Assembly: GCA_902527105.1 (NCBI GenBank)
Contig: CABZNT010000003.1
Span: 62,001 to 126,000 of the forward strand
Reading direction: 5' to 3'
DNA length: 64,000 bases
Source of the DNA: an uncultured Prochlorococcus sp.
GTDB lineage: Bacteria > Cyanobacteriota > Cyanobacteriia > PCC-6307 > Cyanobiaceae
The position numbers and the translations under genes are program-made. Position 1 is the stretch's first letter. Every line of letters starts with the position of its first letter. Shown here one piece after another: positions 37,975 through 48,325 of the stretch. The notes beneath the pieces were generated by a model. It searched no databases, was not told where the DNA came from, and worked only from the letters and a program-made list of their open reading frames with translations.

Positions 37975-39801
37975 ATGTCTCAGCAAATTATCATCGCTGA
38001 GCAGGCTCGAATAGCAGCACTACTCACAGATGATCGAGTTGATGAATTAATCGTCGCGCAAGGTCAATATCAAATTGGCGATATTTTTTTAGGAACAGTT
38101 GAAAATGTTCTCCCTGGCATTGATGCCGCTTTTATAAATATCGGTGAAAGTGAGAAAAATGGATTCATCCATGTTTCAGATTTAGGTCCACTAAGACTTA
38201 AAAAAGGGACATTTGGAATAACTGAATTACTAGAACCAAAACAAAAAGTTCTAGTTCAGGTAATAAAGGAACCTACAGGATCTAAAGGTCCCAGATTAAC
38301 CGGAAGTATTTCAATCCCAGGAAAATACATGATATTACAGCCATACGGACAAGGAGTAAATATTTCAAGGAAAATAAATACAGAAACAGAACGAAGCCGT
38401 TTGAAAGCTCTTGGGGTTTTAATAAAACCACCAACCACAGGCTTGGTATTTAGAACCGAGTCTGAAAAAATAAAAGAAGAACTTCTAATTGAAGATTTAG
38501 AACAATTAATTCAACAATGGGAAAATGTACTAAAGGTTTCTGAAGCTTCTAATCCGCCAAATTTAATAAAAAGAGATGATGATTTCTCCCTTAAGATCTT
38601 AAGAGATTATATTAAGGAATCAACTAAAAGCATAATTATTGATAGTAAATTTTCAGTTGCAAGAGCAAAAGATTTTTTAATAAATTATGAATCTGATATA
38701 AATATTGAATTTCACGATAACAGCTTAAACCAACATATTTTCGAAAAGTACGAAATTAAGAAAACAATTCAAAAAGCTCTCCAGCCGAGAGTAGATCTTC
38801 CTTCGGGAGGTTATATCATTATAGAACCTACTGAAGCTTTAACAGTAATCGATGTAAACTCTGGATCATTTACAAGATCCGCAAATTCAAGACAAACCGT
38901 TTTGTGGACAAACTGCGAAGCAGCAGTTGAAATATCAAGGCAAATGAAATTAAGAAATATTGGTGGAGTTATAGTAATAGATTTTATCGATATGGAATCT
39001 AGAAGAGATCAATTCCAATTACTTGAGCATTTTGCCTCAGCAATAAAAGATGATTCTGCTAGGCCTCAAATAGCTCAGCTTACTGAATTAGGCTTAGTAG
39101 AGTTAACCAGAAAAAGACAAGGTCAAAATATATATGAATTATTCGGTAAAAAATGTTCTACATGCGATGGTACCGGACATGTAGAAAATATACTAAATCA
39201 TGAAATTTCTAATTTAAAAACTAAAAATGTTGAAAATAAATCTAATCAATCAAACAATCTAGAATCTTTAGATACAGATATTCCTCAATCAAATGATGAT
39301 CAGGAAAAAATAATTGACAAGGAATTAATTAACTCCAAAGACCTAAACAAAGAGAATTCTTCTAATAAAAAAGAAAAAGAAAATGATAATGATAATTTGA
39401 ACCAATCAAATTCAAGAGAAAAAAATATAATAACAGTAGATCTTACAAATGAAGAAAAAATTGTTTTCAGTCAATTAGGTATTAATCCACTTATAAAGTT
39501 AGGTAAAGAATATCTCACCAGCAACAATTTTGTGCGTTTAAAAGAAAGTAATCAAGAAATAGAAAAAGATTCAGATAATAAAAAAACAAAATCAAAACAA
39601 ATTAAAAAAATTACAAAATTGGAAGAAGAAAAGAATCAGATTAAAATTGAAGCGAATGCTAATTCTAAAGATAAATCAACAAATAAAACTAAAGAAAATA
39701 ATGAAGTTGTCTTTACAGATAAAAAGGATGAAATTGAACTTGCAGATGAGCTAAAAAATGCAAGAAAAAAAAGAAGAAGATCTTCAGCAAGCATTGAATA
39801 A
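37975..39801 (+). CDS. rne: Ribonuclease E/G
   Basis: Endonuclease that starts mRNA decay and processes rRNA and tRNA. The 608 residues give an S1 domain (about 35-115), the RNase H-like and DNase I-like parts with catalytic Asp293 (VIDVNSGSF) and Asp336 (VIDFIDM), and the zinc-link cysteines Cys394 and Cys397 (CSTC). Residues 410-595 are a low-complexity Asn/Lys/Glu tail. The C-terminus [13 protein letters not shown] matches the basic nonapeptide by which cyanobacterial RNase E binds polynucleotide phosphorylase. That peptide overlaps the rnhB start. Confidence 0.95.
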   Translation: MSQQIIIAEQARIAALLTDDRVDELIVAQGQYQIGDIFLGTVENVLPGIDAAFINIGESEKNGFIHVSDLGPLRLKKGTFGITELLEPKQKVLVQVIKEPTGSKGPRLTGSISIPGKYMILQPYGQGVNISRKINTETERSRLKALGVLIKPPTTGLVFRTESEKIKEELLIEDLEQLIQQWENVLKVSEASNPPNLIKRDDDFSLKILRDYIKESTKSIIIDSKFSVARAKDFLINYESDINIEFHDNSLNQHIFEKYEIKKTIQKALQPRVDLPSGGYIIIEPTEALTVIDVNSGSFTRSANSRQTVLWTNCEAAVEISRQMKLRNIGGVIVIDFIDMESRRDQFQLLEHFASAIKDDSARPQIAQLTELGLVELTRKRQGQNIYELFGKKCSTCDGTGHVENILNHEISNLKTKNVENKSNQSNNLESLDTDIPQSNDDQEKIIDKELINSKDLNKENSSNKKEKENDNDNLNQSNSREKNIITVDLTNEEKIVFSQLGINPLIKLGKEYLTSNNFVRLKESNQEIEKDSDNKKTKSKQIKKITKLEEEKNQIKIEANANSKDKSTNKTKENNEVVFTDKKDEIELADELKNARKKRRRSSASIE

Positions 39802-40375
39802 AGTATTCGAAGTTGGAATAGATGAAGTTGGTAGGGGAGCAATTTTTGGCCCAGTTTTTTCAGCAGCTGTAGTATTAACTGAAAAAAATAAATCTATTTT
39901 AAAAAAATTTGGAGTAACAGATAGTAAAAAACTATCTCCTAAAAAAAGAAAATTACTTTTACCAAAAATTTTATTTCTCTCTTCAGATTATGGAATTGGT
40001 CAATCTTCTGCCAGAGAAATAGATAAGTTAGGTATCAGGGTTGCGACAGAACTTTCAATGATAAGAGCTTTAAAAAAATTAAAAGAAAAACCATCTGAAT
40101 TAATAATTGATGGTTCCTTATTATTAAGGCCTTGGAAAGGAATCCAGAAAAACATAGTGTCTGGAGACTCAAAGTTTATCTCGATAGCTTCAGCAAGTAT
40201 AGTTGCCAAAGTTTCTCGCGATAATCTAATGGATAGGTTAGAAAAAAAACACTCAGGATACTTGATATTTAAAAATAAAGGTTATGGAACCAGAGAGCAT
40301 CTTTCATTAATCAAAAAAAATGGAATAACCAAACTTCATAGGAAAAGTTTTTTAAAAAAATCAAATCTTATTTAA
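39758..40375 (+). CDS. rnhB: Ribonuclease HII
   Basis: Removes RNA from RNA-DNA hybrids and single ribonucleotides from DNA. The catalytic acids are visible in VGIDEVGRG (Asp22, Glu23), LIIDGS and SGDSKF. The ATG at 39758 overlaps rne by 44 bases in another frame; a TTG at 39794 would nearly remove the overlap, so the start is not settled. The 3' end overlaps the convergent DUF1997 gene by 15 bases. Length of 205 is normal. Confidence 0.93.
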   Translation: MQEKKEEDLQQALNKVFEVGIDEVGRGAIFGPVFSAAVVLTEKNKSILKKFGVTDSKKLSPKKRKLLLPKILFLSSDYGIGQSSAREIDKLGIRVATELSMIRALKKLKEKPSELIIDGSLLLRPWKGIQKNIVSGDSKFISIASASIVAKVSRDNLMDRLEKKHSGYLIFKNKGYGTREHLSLIKKNGITKLHRKSFLKKSNLI

Positions 40376-40879
40376 TTCACACCAATCTAAAAAATCTTTT
40401 ACGAGTTGCTGTTGAACCCTTGACTTTATACCCAACAAAATCCCATTTAATACCGAATGACCAGTAGATTCCAAAATTTTCTTTGGTACCAGTTTAAGTA
40501 GAGGGGGTTGGCTTACAGATACCCCAAGAAGCGCCTCACCCTCTAAACCAATAGAAGTTGCTTCCAAATTCGCTTTCAAAATAAGATTAAAATCATCTAT
40601 CATCCCCAAACCATCCAATGTACTTTCAAGAGCACTCATTTTTAAAATTCCATCTTTATTTTCTACCGCAATTGAGACAACAGGGTTAATATCTAATTGA
40701 AAAACCTTAAAACTTGTTACTGTATACTTATATCTACCCACTCCTTCTGGTACTAATTTGTTGGAGTCAAGCATTGCTCCAACAACTCTTTCTTCTTCCA
40801 AAAGATATTTAGAAAGATATTCTTTATTACGTGTTACAGAAAGCTTGAGTTTCTGTTTAGCATCAAAAGACAATAGCAT
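40361..40879 (-). CDS. DUF1997 family protein
   Basis: A 172-residue soluble protein with a START/SRPBCC-like alternation of strands and helices: [23 protein letters not shown] region, [21 protein letters not shown] region, and a C-terminal helix with [14 protein letters not shown]. This is DUF1997, common to cyanobacteria and plastid-bearing eukaryotes, of unknown function. Its start diverges from pheA across about 50 bases. Confidence 0.8.
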   Translation of the reverse strand: MLLSFDAKQKLKLSVTRNKEYLSKYLLEEERVVGAMLDSNKLVPEGVGRYKYTVTSFKVFQLDINPVVSIAVENKDGILKMSALESTLDGLGMIDDFNLILKANLEATSIGLEGEALLGVSVSQPPLLKLVPKKILESTGHSVLNGILLGIKSRVQQQLVKDFLDWCELNKI

Positions 40880-40930
40880 TTCCTATATTCCTCCAATGCT
40901 TATTTGATCTCTTTTTTTTTTACAATAATC

Positions 40931-41776
40931 ATGCGCAAACAAGTTGCATATTTAGGTCCTCAAGGAACATACGCAGAAAAAGCAGCCCATATATTATCAA
41001 AGCTTGCCAATTTTCAGACACCTATATTTGTACCATGTAATGGGTTACATTCGGTCTTTAAATCAATAGCGTACAACAATTGTGATGCTGCTGTAGTCCC
41101 TATAGAAAATTCTGTAGAAGGGGGAGTTACAGCTACTTTAGATGCCCTTTGGAAATTTCCTGAAATTTTTATCAATAAAGCAATTGTTTTACCTATAAAA
41201 CATGCATTAATTAGTGACGGAGAACTTTCAAACATTTCTGAAGTATTATCTCATCCTCAAGCATTAGCTCAATGCTCAGAATGGTTATCTGAGAATCTTC
41301 CAAATGCTATTCCTCTCCCAACAAATTCAACATCAGAGGCTGTCAATATGATCAAAGGGAGTAAATTCAGAGCAGCTATCGGTTCAAAATCGTTAATACA
41401 AATAGAAGGGCTAAAAGAATTAGCCTACCCTATTAATGATGTTCCAGGTAATTGCACTAGATTTGTTTTATTGAGCAAAGAATCAAATTCAAATTTAGCT
41501 AATATTGCCAGTTTTGCTTTCTCACTAATTTCAAATAAACCAGGTGCTTTACTTAAAGCTATAAATTATATTGCAGATTTTGGATTTAATATGAGTAAAA
41601 TTGAATCAAGACCTTCAAAAAGAGAATTAGGGGAATACATAATTTATATCGATTTAGAAATTAATAATCAAAATAACATTAAAAATCTTCTTAAATTAAA
41701 AAATAATCTAAAGCCACTTTGCAAGAATTTTGTAGATTTTGGAAATTATTTTTCTGAAAATGTTGAACTAGACTAA
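40931..41776 (+). CDS. pheA: Prephenate dehydratase
   Basis: Turns prephenate into phenylpyruvate for phenylalanine. The 281-residue protein begins MRKQVAYLGPQGTYAEKAA, has the NSVEGGVTATLD active-site block, DVPGNCTRF with the catalytic threonine region, and a C-terminal ACT domain (KPGALLKAINYIADFGFN, then the ESRP motif) for feedback by phenylalanine. I use the ATG at 40931; an in-frame ATG nine codons earlier (40904) adds only a hydrophobic oddity. It converges on the methyltransferase gene with one base between. Confidence 0.95.
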   Translation: MRKQVAYLGPQGTYAEKAAHILSKLANFQTPIFVPCNGLHSVFKSIAYNNCDAAVVPIENSVEGGVTATLDALWKFPEIFINKAIVLPIKHALISDGELSNISEVLSHPQALAQCSEWLSENLPNAIPLPTNSTSEAVNMIKGSKFRAAIGSKSLIQIEGLKELAYPINDVPGNCTRFVLLSKESNSNLANIASFAFSLISNKPGALLKAINYIADFGFNMSKIESRPSKRELGEYIIYIDLEINNQNNIKNLLKLKNNLKPLCKNFVDFGNYFSENVELD

Positions 41777-41777
41777 A

Positions 41778-42710
41778 TTATCCTCTACCTTTATAAACTC
41801 CAAACTCCATTAAACCACTTCTGAATGCCCAATTCATGAGAAGTATTGTTGGAATCTCTCTAATCGACTTTACTAGCGCAAATGGACCAAGTGACAAAAT
41901 TGTGAAGGGTCTTCGAATGCCTTCAATAATGGAGTCGTACCATGAAGGATTTGTATAGGAATTCCAATTTTCAGAAATAACTCTTCCTGAACTATTTTCA
42001 TTAGTTCTAAGAATGTTACTAAATTCATTAATGCTAATAAAACTAGGATGTACCCATTGTTCAAGTAATTGCTTAAGAACTAACTTTTCAAAAAATGATG
42101 GGGGGTATGCCGCGAGATCTCTTGAATTCCAATCAGCCAACGCGAAATATCCTCCAGGTCTTAGAATTCTCAGCATTTCATCTGCAAACCTAGTCTTATC
42201 ATTCATATGTGCACCAGCCTCAACACTCCAGACGGCATCAAATGATCCATCTTCAAATTTCAAATCCAAAGCATCCATAACTTGGAAGTTGCAATTTAAC
42301 CCATCAGGAGTAAGTTCTCTTGCTCTTTTAACTTGAGCGGGACTAATTGTAATGCCAGTGACATTAAACCCATAATATTCTGCAAGAATCCTAGAACTTC
42401 CACCTATCCCGCAACCTACATCAAGTATTCTGGATCCCTGTGGTAAATTTTCTAAAGCACTCCATTTGACTAATTCATGAACAAACTGAACTTTAGCCTT
42501 TCTAAAATCAATATTTTTTTCTGAGGGATAAAAACCCAAATGTATATGTTCGCCCCATAATCTCTCAAGTAATTTATCCTGAGTCCAAGCATCATATGCA
42601 GAAGCTACTGTACCAGAAGAAATATATTTTCTAGCATTAATTCTCCAGATTATCGTTAGGACTAGAAAGAATAAAACTATTAAAAAAAAAGGGAATAATA
42701 ATTCAAACAT
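41778..42710 (-). CDS. 2-methyl-6-phytyl/solanesyl-benzoquinol methyltransferase, membrane-anchored
   Basis: Residues 3-23 are one membrane anchor. The rest is a SAM methyltransferase: ILDVGCGIGGSSRIL (95-109), GITISPAQVKRA, VWSVEAGAHMND and RILRPGGYFALADW. Order, length (310) and details closely follow Synechocystis Sll0418, the MPBQ/MSBQ methyltransferase that methylates the ring in tocopherol and plastoquinone synthesis; compared from memory. Its ATG directly abuts the stop of the LON-domain gene, making it the last gene of the extended str operon. Confidence 0.87.
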   Translation of the reverse strand: MFELLFPFFLIVLFFLVLTIIWRINARKYISSGTVASAYDAWTQDKLLERLWGEHIHLGFYPSEKNIDFRKAKVQFVHELVKWSALENLPQGSRILDVGCGIGGSSRILAEYYGFNVTGITISPAQVKRARELTPDGLNCNFQVMDALDLKFEDGSFDAVWSVEAGAHMNDKTRFADEMLRILRPGGYFALADWNSRDLAAYPPSFFEKLVLKQLLEQWVHPSFISINEFSNILRTNENSSGRVISENWNSYTNPSWYDSIIEGIRRPFTILSLGPFALVKSIREIPTILLMNWAFRSGLMEFGVYKGRG

Positions 42711-43367
42711 TTAATTTTCTTTTATATCAGGAAAGCTCTCTTTCAATGCTGTTCTTGCTGCAAGTTGTTTTCTTGTATGATCAAGCATTTCATATTCTCT
42801 TTGCAAACGGGTAAAGGTATTTCTCTCCTCAAGGAGTCTTTGCTGTTCCTCCGCAACAGGACCGCCCAAATGAGCTCCGATCCAAAATGATAAATCCATT
42901 GGGTTGTCAGGTAATTTATCAGGTAGATTTTTCTTAGAATTAGTTAATTTACTCGTTAAATTAATAACATCACTAAGTGCTTCTTTTACTGAATCTTTTA
43001 GAGAATCTAATTTTTGAAAGTCATCAATATTATCATCACTTATCCAACTAACCATCGCAGAACAAAATGGCGTCGAACGGGTAATTTCCAAGACTTGAAA
43101 TCTTTGTTGGCCGAGAGTGATAATATTACTTCTCCCATCCTCTGCAGTTTGATGTTTTAAAATTTGTGCACAACATCCAACATTAGCCATACTTTTAGTA
43201 GTTGGATCCCACTTAATCACTCCAAACATTGAATCGCTTTCAAGAACAGATTGGAGCATAATCCTATATCTCGATTCAAAAATATGTAAAGGCAATACTT
43301 CTTGAGGGAAAAGGACTACCTCTGGTAAAGGGAATAGGGGTAATTCCCTTACTGAGAGTTCTCCCAT
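42711..43367 (-). CDS. LON N-terminal (substrate-binding) domain protein
   Basis: A 218-residue protein with only the N-terminal domain of Lon protease: ELPLFPLPEVVLFPQEVLPLH opening (leucine/proline-rich), IFESRYRIML, GCCAQILKH and the C-terminal helical part. There is no AAA or protease domain, so it is not a protease by itself. It follows rpsJ by 56 bases and abuts the quinol methyltransferase gene. Function unknown. Confidence 0.88.
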   Translation of the reverse strand: MGELSVRELPLFPLPEVVLFPQEVLPLHIFESRYRIMLQSVLESDSMFGVIKWDPTTKSMANVGCCAQILKHQTAEDGRSNIITLGQQRFQVLEITRSTPFCSAMVSWISDDNIDDFQKLDSLKDSVKEALSDVINLTSKLTNSKKNLPDKLPDNPMDLSFWIGAHLGGPVAEEQQRLLEERNTFTRLQREYEMLDHTRKQLAARTALKESFPDIKEN

Positions 43368-43423
43368 TTAAACCTCATTTCATTTTGTTAATACTAATCA
43401 ATTTAGGGCAGTTTCGGGATTTA

Positions 43424-43744
43424 TTAAAGTTTAACTTCAATATCTACACCACTTGGGAGATCTAGTTTCATTAAAGCATCAATAGTTTTTGCAGAAGGAC
43501 TGTAAATATCTATTATTCTTCGATGGGTTCTTGTTTCAAAATGCTCTCTAGAATCTTTATCAACATGTGGTGATCTTAGGACACAATAAATCTTCCTTTT
43601 TGTAGGTAAAGGTATTGGACCTATTGCTGAGGCAGAAGTAGTATCAGCAGTTTGGATTATTTTGTCACAAGATAAATCAAGCATTCTTCTATCAAAAGCT
43701 TTGAGCCTTATTCTTATTTTTTGTTGTGCAATTGATGCAGTCAT
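43424..43744 (-). CDS. rpsJ: 30S ribosomal protein S10
   Basis: The 106-residue S10 contacts 16S rRNA in the 30S head and doubles as NusE in antitermination. [20 protein letters not shown], the conserved PLPTKR loop, [11 protein letters not shown] and [11 protein letters not shown] are all present. It follows tuf, with a stable stem-loop in the gap, as the last ribosomal gene of the str operon, a common cyanobacterial placement. Confidence 0.97.
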   Translation of the reverse strand: MTASIAQQKIRIRLKAFDRRMLDLSCDKIIQTADTTSASAIGPIPLPTKRKIYCVLRSPHVDKDSREHFETRTHRRIIDIYSPSAKTIDALMKLDLPSGVDIEVKL

Positions 43745-43765
43745 AGTTTCAAATAACTTTTAATG

Positions 43766-43791
43766 AAGGGTCATTGATTACAATGACCCTT
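43766..43791 (-). terminator. Stable stem-loop between tuf and rpsJ
   Basis: AAGGGTCATTG pairs perfectly with CAATGACCCTT: 11 base pairs with a 4-base loop, the strongest hairpin of the str operon gaps. On the minus strand it is followed by CATTAAAAG rather than a T-tract. It is therefore more likely a partial terminator or an RNA-processing and stabilising element for the tuf 3' end than a full stop. Confidence 0.5.
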
Positions 43792-43843
43792 ATCCATAAT
43801 CCTATATTAGATGATTGAGGTTAAATTTTAAAATTCAAGTTTA

Positions 43844-45043
43844 TTATTTGAGTATTTTAGAAACAACTCCAGCACCGATAGTGCGACCTCCTTCGCGTAT
43901 GGCGAATCTCATACCTTGTTCAATAGCAACCGGACAAATTAATTCTCCAGTCATCTTGATTCTGTCTCCTGGCATAACCATTTCAACATTGGATCCATCA
44001 TCTGAGGTAAATGCGGTTATTTGACCTGTTACATCAGTTGTTCTGATGTAGAACTGAGGTCTATATCCTGCAAAGAAAGGAGTATGTCTTCCGCCCTCTT
44101 CTTTTTTGAGAACATAAACTTCTCCTTCAAACTGAGTATGAGGGGTAATAGATCCTTTCTTCACAAGAACCATTCCTCTCTCTATATCTTCTTTCTGGAC
44201 ACCCCGTAAAAGTAAACCAACATTATCGCCAGCCATACCTTCGTCAAGAAGTTTTCGGAACATTTCAACTCCAGTAACAGTTGTTACTCTGGTATCTCTT
44301 ATTCCAACTATTTCTACTTCTTCTCCAACCTTAACTTTACCTCTCTCAATTCTTCCAGTAGCAACAGTTCCTCTACCAGTAATTGAGAAAACGTCTTCAA
44401 CTGCCATCAAAAATGGTTTATCAACTTCTCTTTCTGGTTCGGGGATGTTAGAATCAACTGCTTTCATCAATTCTTCAATCTTTGATTCCCAAGTAGAATC
44501 TCCTTCGAGAGCTTTTAAACCTGAAACTTGGACTATTGGAATGTCATCTCCTGGGAAGTCATAACTATCTAACAATTCCCTAATTTCCATTTCGACAAGT
44601 TCAATAATTTCTTCATCATCGACCATATCACACTTATTTAGAGCAACTACTAGAGCAGGAACTCCAACCTGTTTAGCCAAAAGAATATGCTCTTTTGTTT
44701 GAGCCATAGGACCATCTGTAGCTGCGCAAACTAGAATTGCTCCATCCATCTGAGCGGCTCCTGTGATCATGTTTTTCACATAATCAGCATGTCCTGGGCA
44801 ATCGACATGAGCATAATGCCTGCCTTCAGTTTCGTATTCAACATGAGCTGTATTAATGGTAATGCCCCGCTCTCTTTCTTCAGGAGCACCATCAATGTCT
44901 CCATAATCTTGAGCTTGAGCTTGACCTTTTTTTGCTAATACATTTGTAATAGCAGCTGTTAGTGTTGTTTTTCCATGATCAACATGGCCAATAGTACCTA
45001 TGTTGACATGTGGTTTGTTTCTTTCGAACTTCTCGCGAGCCAT
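43844..45043 (-). CDS. tuf: Elongation factor Tu
   Basis: Delivers aminoacyl-tRNA to the ribosome. The 399 residues show [10 protein letters not shown] (G1), [15 protein letters not shown] (G3), NKCDMVDD (G4) and SGLKALEG (G5), then beta-barrel domains 2 and 3. It lies 45 bases after fusA. Its codon use is visibly less AT-extreme than in its non-ribosomal neighbours, as expected of a highly expressed gene. Confidence 0.98.
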   Translation of the reverse strand: MAREKFERNKPHVNIGTIGHVDHGKTTLTAAITNVLAKKGQAQAQDYGDIDGAPEERERGITINTAHVEYETEGRHYAHVDCPGHADYVKNMITGAAQMDGAILVCAATDGPMAQTKEHILLAKQVGVPALVVALNKCDMVDDEEIIELVEMEIRELLDSYDFPGDDIPIVQVSGLKALEGDSTWESKIEELMKAVDSNIPEPEREVDKPFLMAVEDVFSITGRGTVATGRIERGKVKVGEEVEIVGIRDTRVTTVTGVEMFRKLLDEGMAGDNVGLLLRGVQKEDIERGMVLVKKGSITPHTQFEGEVYVLKKEEGGRHTPFFAGYRPQFYIRTTDVTGQITAFTSDDGSNVEMVMPGDRIKMTGELICPVAIEQGMRFAIREGGRTIGAGVVSKILK

Positions 45044-45088
45044 TTTGAATTAAAGAATCGAGGGTTTAAGAGTGTTTTAGTTTAGAGA

Positions 45089-47164
45089 TCAGGAGTTGCC
45101 CTGATTCTTGGAAATGATAGCTTCAGCAACATTACGAGGAACTTCCTCATAATTTGCGAACTCCATTGAAAATATACCCCGACCTTGAGTCATTGATCGG
45201 AGTTGAGTGGCATAACCGAACATTTCGGCTAAGGGCACTTTGGCCTGCACCTTAGACAATCCATCGTCAACAGATTGTCCTTCTACTTGACCTCTTCTGG
45301 AAGAGAGATCACCAATTACAGATCCAAGAAAGTCGTCAGGACTTTCGACCTCAACTTTCATCATAGGCTCTAAGAGGACAGGATTGCATTTTTTAACCCC
45401 GTCTTTAAAAGCCATGGAACCTGCAATTTTGAAGGCCATTTCAGATGAGTCTACATCGTGGAATGAACCATCGACTAGTGTTACTTTTACATCAATGAGT
45501 GGATAACCGGCAAGGACACCAGATTCACAGGTCTCTTTCATTCCGTTAGATGCAGGACCAATATATTCTTTTGGTACAGCTCCACCAACAATTTTGTTTA
45601 CAAATTCAAACCCTTTACCAACTTCTGCTGGTTCCATTTCAATGATTACATGACCATATTGACCTTTACCTCCAGTCTGTCTTGCATATTTACCTTCACC
45701 TTTAGAACTAGACCTAATAGTTTCTCTATATGAAACCTGTGGAGCTCCTATATTTGCTTCCACTTTAAATTCCCTTAACATTCTGTCAACAAGGATTTCT
45801 AAGTGTAACTCACCCATACCTGCAATAACAGTTTGATTTGTCTCAGGATCTGTACTTACCCTAAAGGTTGGATCCTCTTCAGATAAAGCAGTTAATGCTT
45901 TTGATAATTTTTCCATATCCCCTTTAGTTTTTGGCTCAACAGCCACTGAGATAACTGGTTCTGGGATAAACAATGTCTCCAAAACTATTGGATCTTCTGT
46001 ATTACACAAAGTGTCACCAGTTGTTGTGTTCTTAAGACCTAACACAGCTCCTAAATCCCCAGCCCTCAATTCATCAACCTCCTCTCTTTCATCAGCCTTA
46101 AGAATCACTAATCTAGAAATTCTCTCTTTAGCATCCTTAGTAGAATTCATTACATAACTTCCCTTTGAAAGAACACCCGAATACATTCTTACAAAAGTTA
46201 GTTTCCCATATGGATCTGACATCACTTTGAAAGCTAATGCACTGAAAGGAGCATTATCATCAGAAGGTCTAATATCTTCTTTCCCACTTGGGAGAACACC
46301 TTGTATTGGTTTCACATCAACCGGAGCTGGCAAGTAATCAACTACAGCGTCTAATACAAGTTGAACACCTTTATTTTTAAAAGCTGAACCGCATAATACT
46401 GGAACCAATCCATGTTTTAAAACACCTTCCCTAATACCTTTTTTAAGTTGTTGTTCAGATAATTCTCCTTTTTCGAGAAATATTTCTATTAACTCTTCAT
46501 CATTTTCTGCAACACTTTCCATTAACTTAAATCTCCAGTCAGCAGCTTCCTCCTCCATGTCAGATGGAATTGGTGCTTCTTCAATATCTGTACCTAAATC
46601 GTTTTTATAAAGATATGCTTTGTTGGCTACTAAATCAATAATGCCTGTGAGATCACCTTCAGCCCCAATTGGTAACTGGATTGGAAGTGCATTTGCCTTT
46701 AGTCGATCTTTAATTTGCTTATTAACCTTTAAAAAATCCGCACCAGTTCTATCCATTTTATTAACAAAAACCATTCTTGGAACAGAGTATCTATCTGCTT
46801 GACGCCAAACCGTTTCGGATTGAGGCTGAACTCCACCAACTGCGCAAAAAACAGCTATAACTCCGTCCAACACACGCATTGATCTTTCAACTTCAATGGT
46901 AAAGTCGACGTGTCCAGGAGTATCAATAATATTAATCCTATGATCTTGCCAACTAGTAGATATCGCAGCAGCAGTAATAGTTATTCCTCTTTCTCTTTCT
47001 TGAGCCATCCAATCTGTTACGGCAGCACCATCATGAACCTCCCCTATCTTGTGAACTACACCTGAATAAAACAAAATTCTTTCAGTGGTTGTTGTCTTAC
47101 CTGCATCGATATGAGCGGCTATACCTATGTTCCTTACTCGTTCTAGGGGAAAGTCGCGTGCCAA
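45089..47164 (-). CDS. fusA: Elongation factor G
   Basis: The 691-residue translocase carries [15 protein letters not shown] (G1), the RGITI switch I block, DTPGHVDF (G3) and NKMDRTG (G4), followed by domains II-V ending with [13 protein letters not shown]. Full length and intact. It lies 97 bases after rpsG and 45 bases before tuf in the str operon. Confidence 0.98.
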   Translation of the reverse strand: MARDFPLERVRNIGIAAHIDAGKTTTTERILFYSGVVHKIGEVHDGAAVTDWMAQERERGITITAAAISTSWQDHRINIIDTPGHVDFTIEVERSMRVLDGVIAVFCAVGGVQPQSETVWRQADRYSVPRMVFVNKMDRTGADFLKVNKQIKDRLKANALPIQLPIGAEGDLTGIIDLVANKAYLYKNDLGTDIEEAPIPSDMEEEAADWRFKLMESVAENDEELIEIFLEKGELSEQQLKKGIREGVLKHGLVPVLCGSAFKNKGVQLVLDAVVDYLPAPVDVKPIQGVLPSGKEDIRPSDDNAPFSALAFKVMSDPYGKLTFVRMYSGVLSKGSYVMNSTKDAKERISRLVILKADEREEVDELRAGDLGAVLGLKNTTTGDTLCNTEDPIVLETLFIPEPVISVAVEPKTKGDMEKLSKALTALSEEDPTFRVSTDPETNQTVIAGMGELHLEILVDRMLREFKVEANIGAPQVSYRETIRSSSKGEGKYARQTGGKGQYGHVIIEMEPAEVGKGFEFVNKIVGGAVPKEYIGPASNGMKETCESGVLAGYPLIDVKVTLVDGSFHDVDSSEMAFKIAGSMAFKDGVKKCNPVLLEPMMKVEVESPDDFLGSVIGDLSSRRGQVEGQSVDDGLSKVQAKVPLAEMFGYATQLRSMTQGRGIFSMEFANYEEVPRNVAEAIISKNQGNS

Positions 47165-47261
47165 TTTTTAAAGCTCCAAATAAAATAATTTTTGATGAGT
47201 GTAGTTCACCCTAAAAGCAAACTTTAATAATAATAAACTACTTAAGTACCTTTTGATGAAA

Positions 47262-47732
47262 TTAATATCTGTAATGTGCAAAAGCTTTGTTAGCTTCTGC
47301 CATTTTATGAGTATCTTCTCTTTTTTTAACAGCACTACCAGTTTCATTCGCTGCATCCATCAACTCGCCAGCAAGTTTTTGAGACATACTTTTTCCATTT
47401 CTCGCACGTGAGAATGTAACAAGCCATCTCAATGCCATAGCCGTACCCCTCTCTTGGCGAACTTCCATAGGTACTTGATATGTTGCACCACCAACTCTTC
47501 TAGCTCTTACCTCGACAAGAGGAGTAGCATTTTTTACAGCTGTTTCAAATAATTCCACTGCATTCCCGCCTGTTCTCTCGCTTATTAAAGAAAAAGCATC
47601 AGACAATATCCTTTGAGCTGTAGATTTTTTACCATGTTTCATCAATCGAGAAATCATCATTGAAGCAAGACGACTATTAAATTGAGGATCGGGCAGAATT
47701 GCTCTTTTTACTGCTGCATTACGACGTGACAT
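47262..47732 (-). CDS. rpsG: 30S ribosomal protein S7
   Basis: The 156-residue S7 nucleates the 30S head. It opens [17 protein letters not shown] and has [16 protein letters not shown] and the [19 protein letters not shown] ending. It follows rpsL by 24 bases. Normal in length and content. Confidence 0.97.
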   Translation of the reverse strand: MSRRNAAVKRAILPDPQFNSRLASMMISRLMKHGKKSTAQRILSDAFSLISERTGGNAVELFETAVKNATPLVEVRARRVGGATYQVPMEVRQERGTAMALRWLVTFSRARNGKSMSQKLAGELMDAANETGSAVKKREDTHKMAEANKAFAHYRY

Positions 47733-47756
47733 GTTTTAAAAAGTGATGTTTGCAAA

Positions 47757-48131
47757 TTAATCTTTTGGAGCTTTTGCTCCATACTTAGATCTGGATTGAC
47801 GTCTATCTTTGACTCCAGCCGTATCTAAAGTTCCTCTTATTATATGATATCTTACTCCTGGCAAATCCTTGACTCTTCCACCCCTAAGAAGTACTACAGA
47901 ATGTTCTTGCAAATTATGTCCAATCCCAGGAATATAAGCAGTTACTTCAAAACCAGAAGTTAGTCTAACCCTAGCAACTTTTCTTAAAGCTGAATTAGGC
48001 TTCTTTGGTGTTGATGTATAGACTCTTGTACATACGCCTCTCCTCTCAGGGCAAGCTTTTAATGCTGGAGATTTTGTTTTCTTTGTCAGACGTTTTCTTT
48101 CTGAACCTACTAATTGCGAGATGGTGGGCAT
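47757..48131 (-). CDS. rpsL: 30S ribosomal protein S12
   Basis: The 124-residue S12 sits in the decoding centre. [21 protein letters not shown], the [17 protein letters not shown] block with Lys at the streptomycin-determining position, [19 protein letters not shown] and the basic [10 protein letters not shown] ending are all present. First gene of the str operon; its promoter must lie in the gap shared with gltB. Confidence 0.97.
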   Translation of the reverse strand: MPTISQLVGSERKRLTKKTKSPALKACPERRGVCTRVYTSTPKKPNSALRKVARVRLTSGFEVTAYIPGIGHNLQEHSVVLLRGGRVKDLPGVRYHIIRGTLDTAGVKDRRQSRSKYGAKAPKD

Positions 48132-48201
48132 CTATTAAATTTAGATAAAAATAAATATTTCACTATCATAACCTTTTACGAGCACCAACTAAAAGTTTTT
48201 A

Positions 48202-48227
48202 ATTATATTTTTTTTAAAATTTGTCAA
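48202..48227 (-). promoter_or_regulatory. Candidate promoter of the str operon
   Basis: On the minus strand TTGACA (48222-48227) is followed after 14 bases by a consensus TATAAT (48202-48207), about 70 bases upstream of the rpsL ATG. Both hexamers are perfect but the spacer is shorter than the usual 16-18, so the -10 may be used with a different -35. Confidence 0.45.
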
Positions 48228-48282
48228 ATTAAAATTTTTGGTAAATATTCATTATCTTTAGATTTATTTTCATATTTATTTT

Positions 48283-48288
48283 TATAAT
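48283..48288 (+). promoter_or_regulatory. Candidate -10 box of gltB
   Basis: TATAAT lies 38 bases upstream of the gltB ATG with an A purine 6-8 bases later. No convincing -35 and no full NtcA site (GTA-N8-TAC) at the activating distance is visible, although GTA-N8-TTA occurs at 48241. Confidence 0.4.
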
Positions 48289-48325
48289 AGAAATACATAA
48301 ATAACTAAATAGAATTAAATAATCT

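Noticed and set aside
48241-48254. Possible NtcA site upstream of gltB
   Set aside because: GTA-N8-TTA lacks the TAC half-site and is about 45 bases from the -10 box rather than the activating 22-23 bases.
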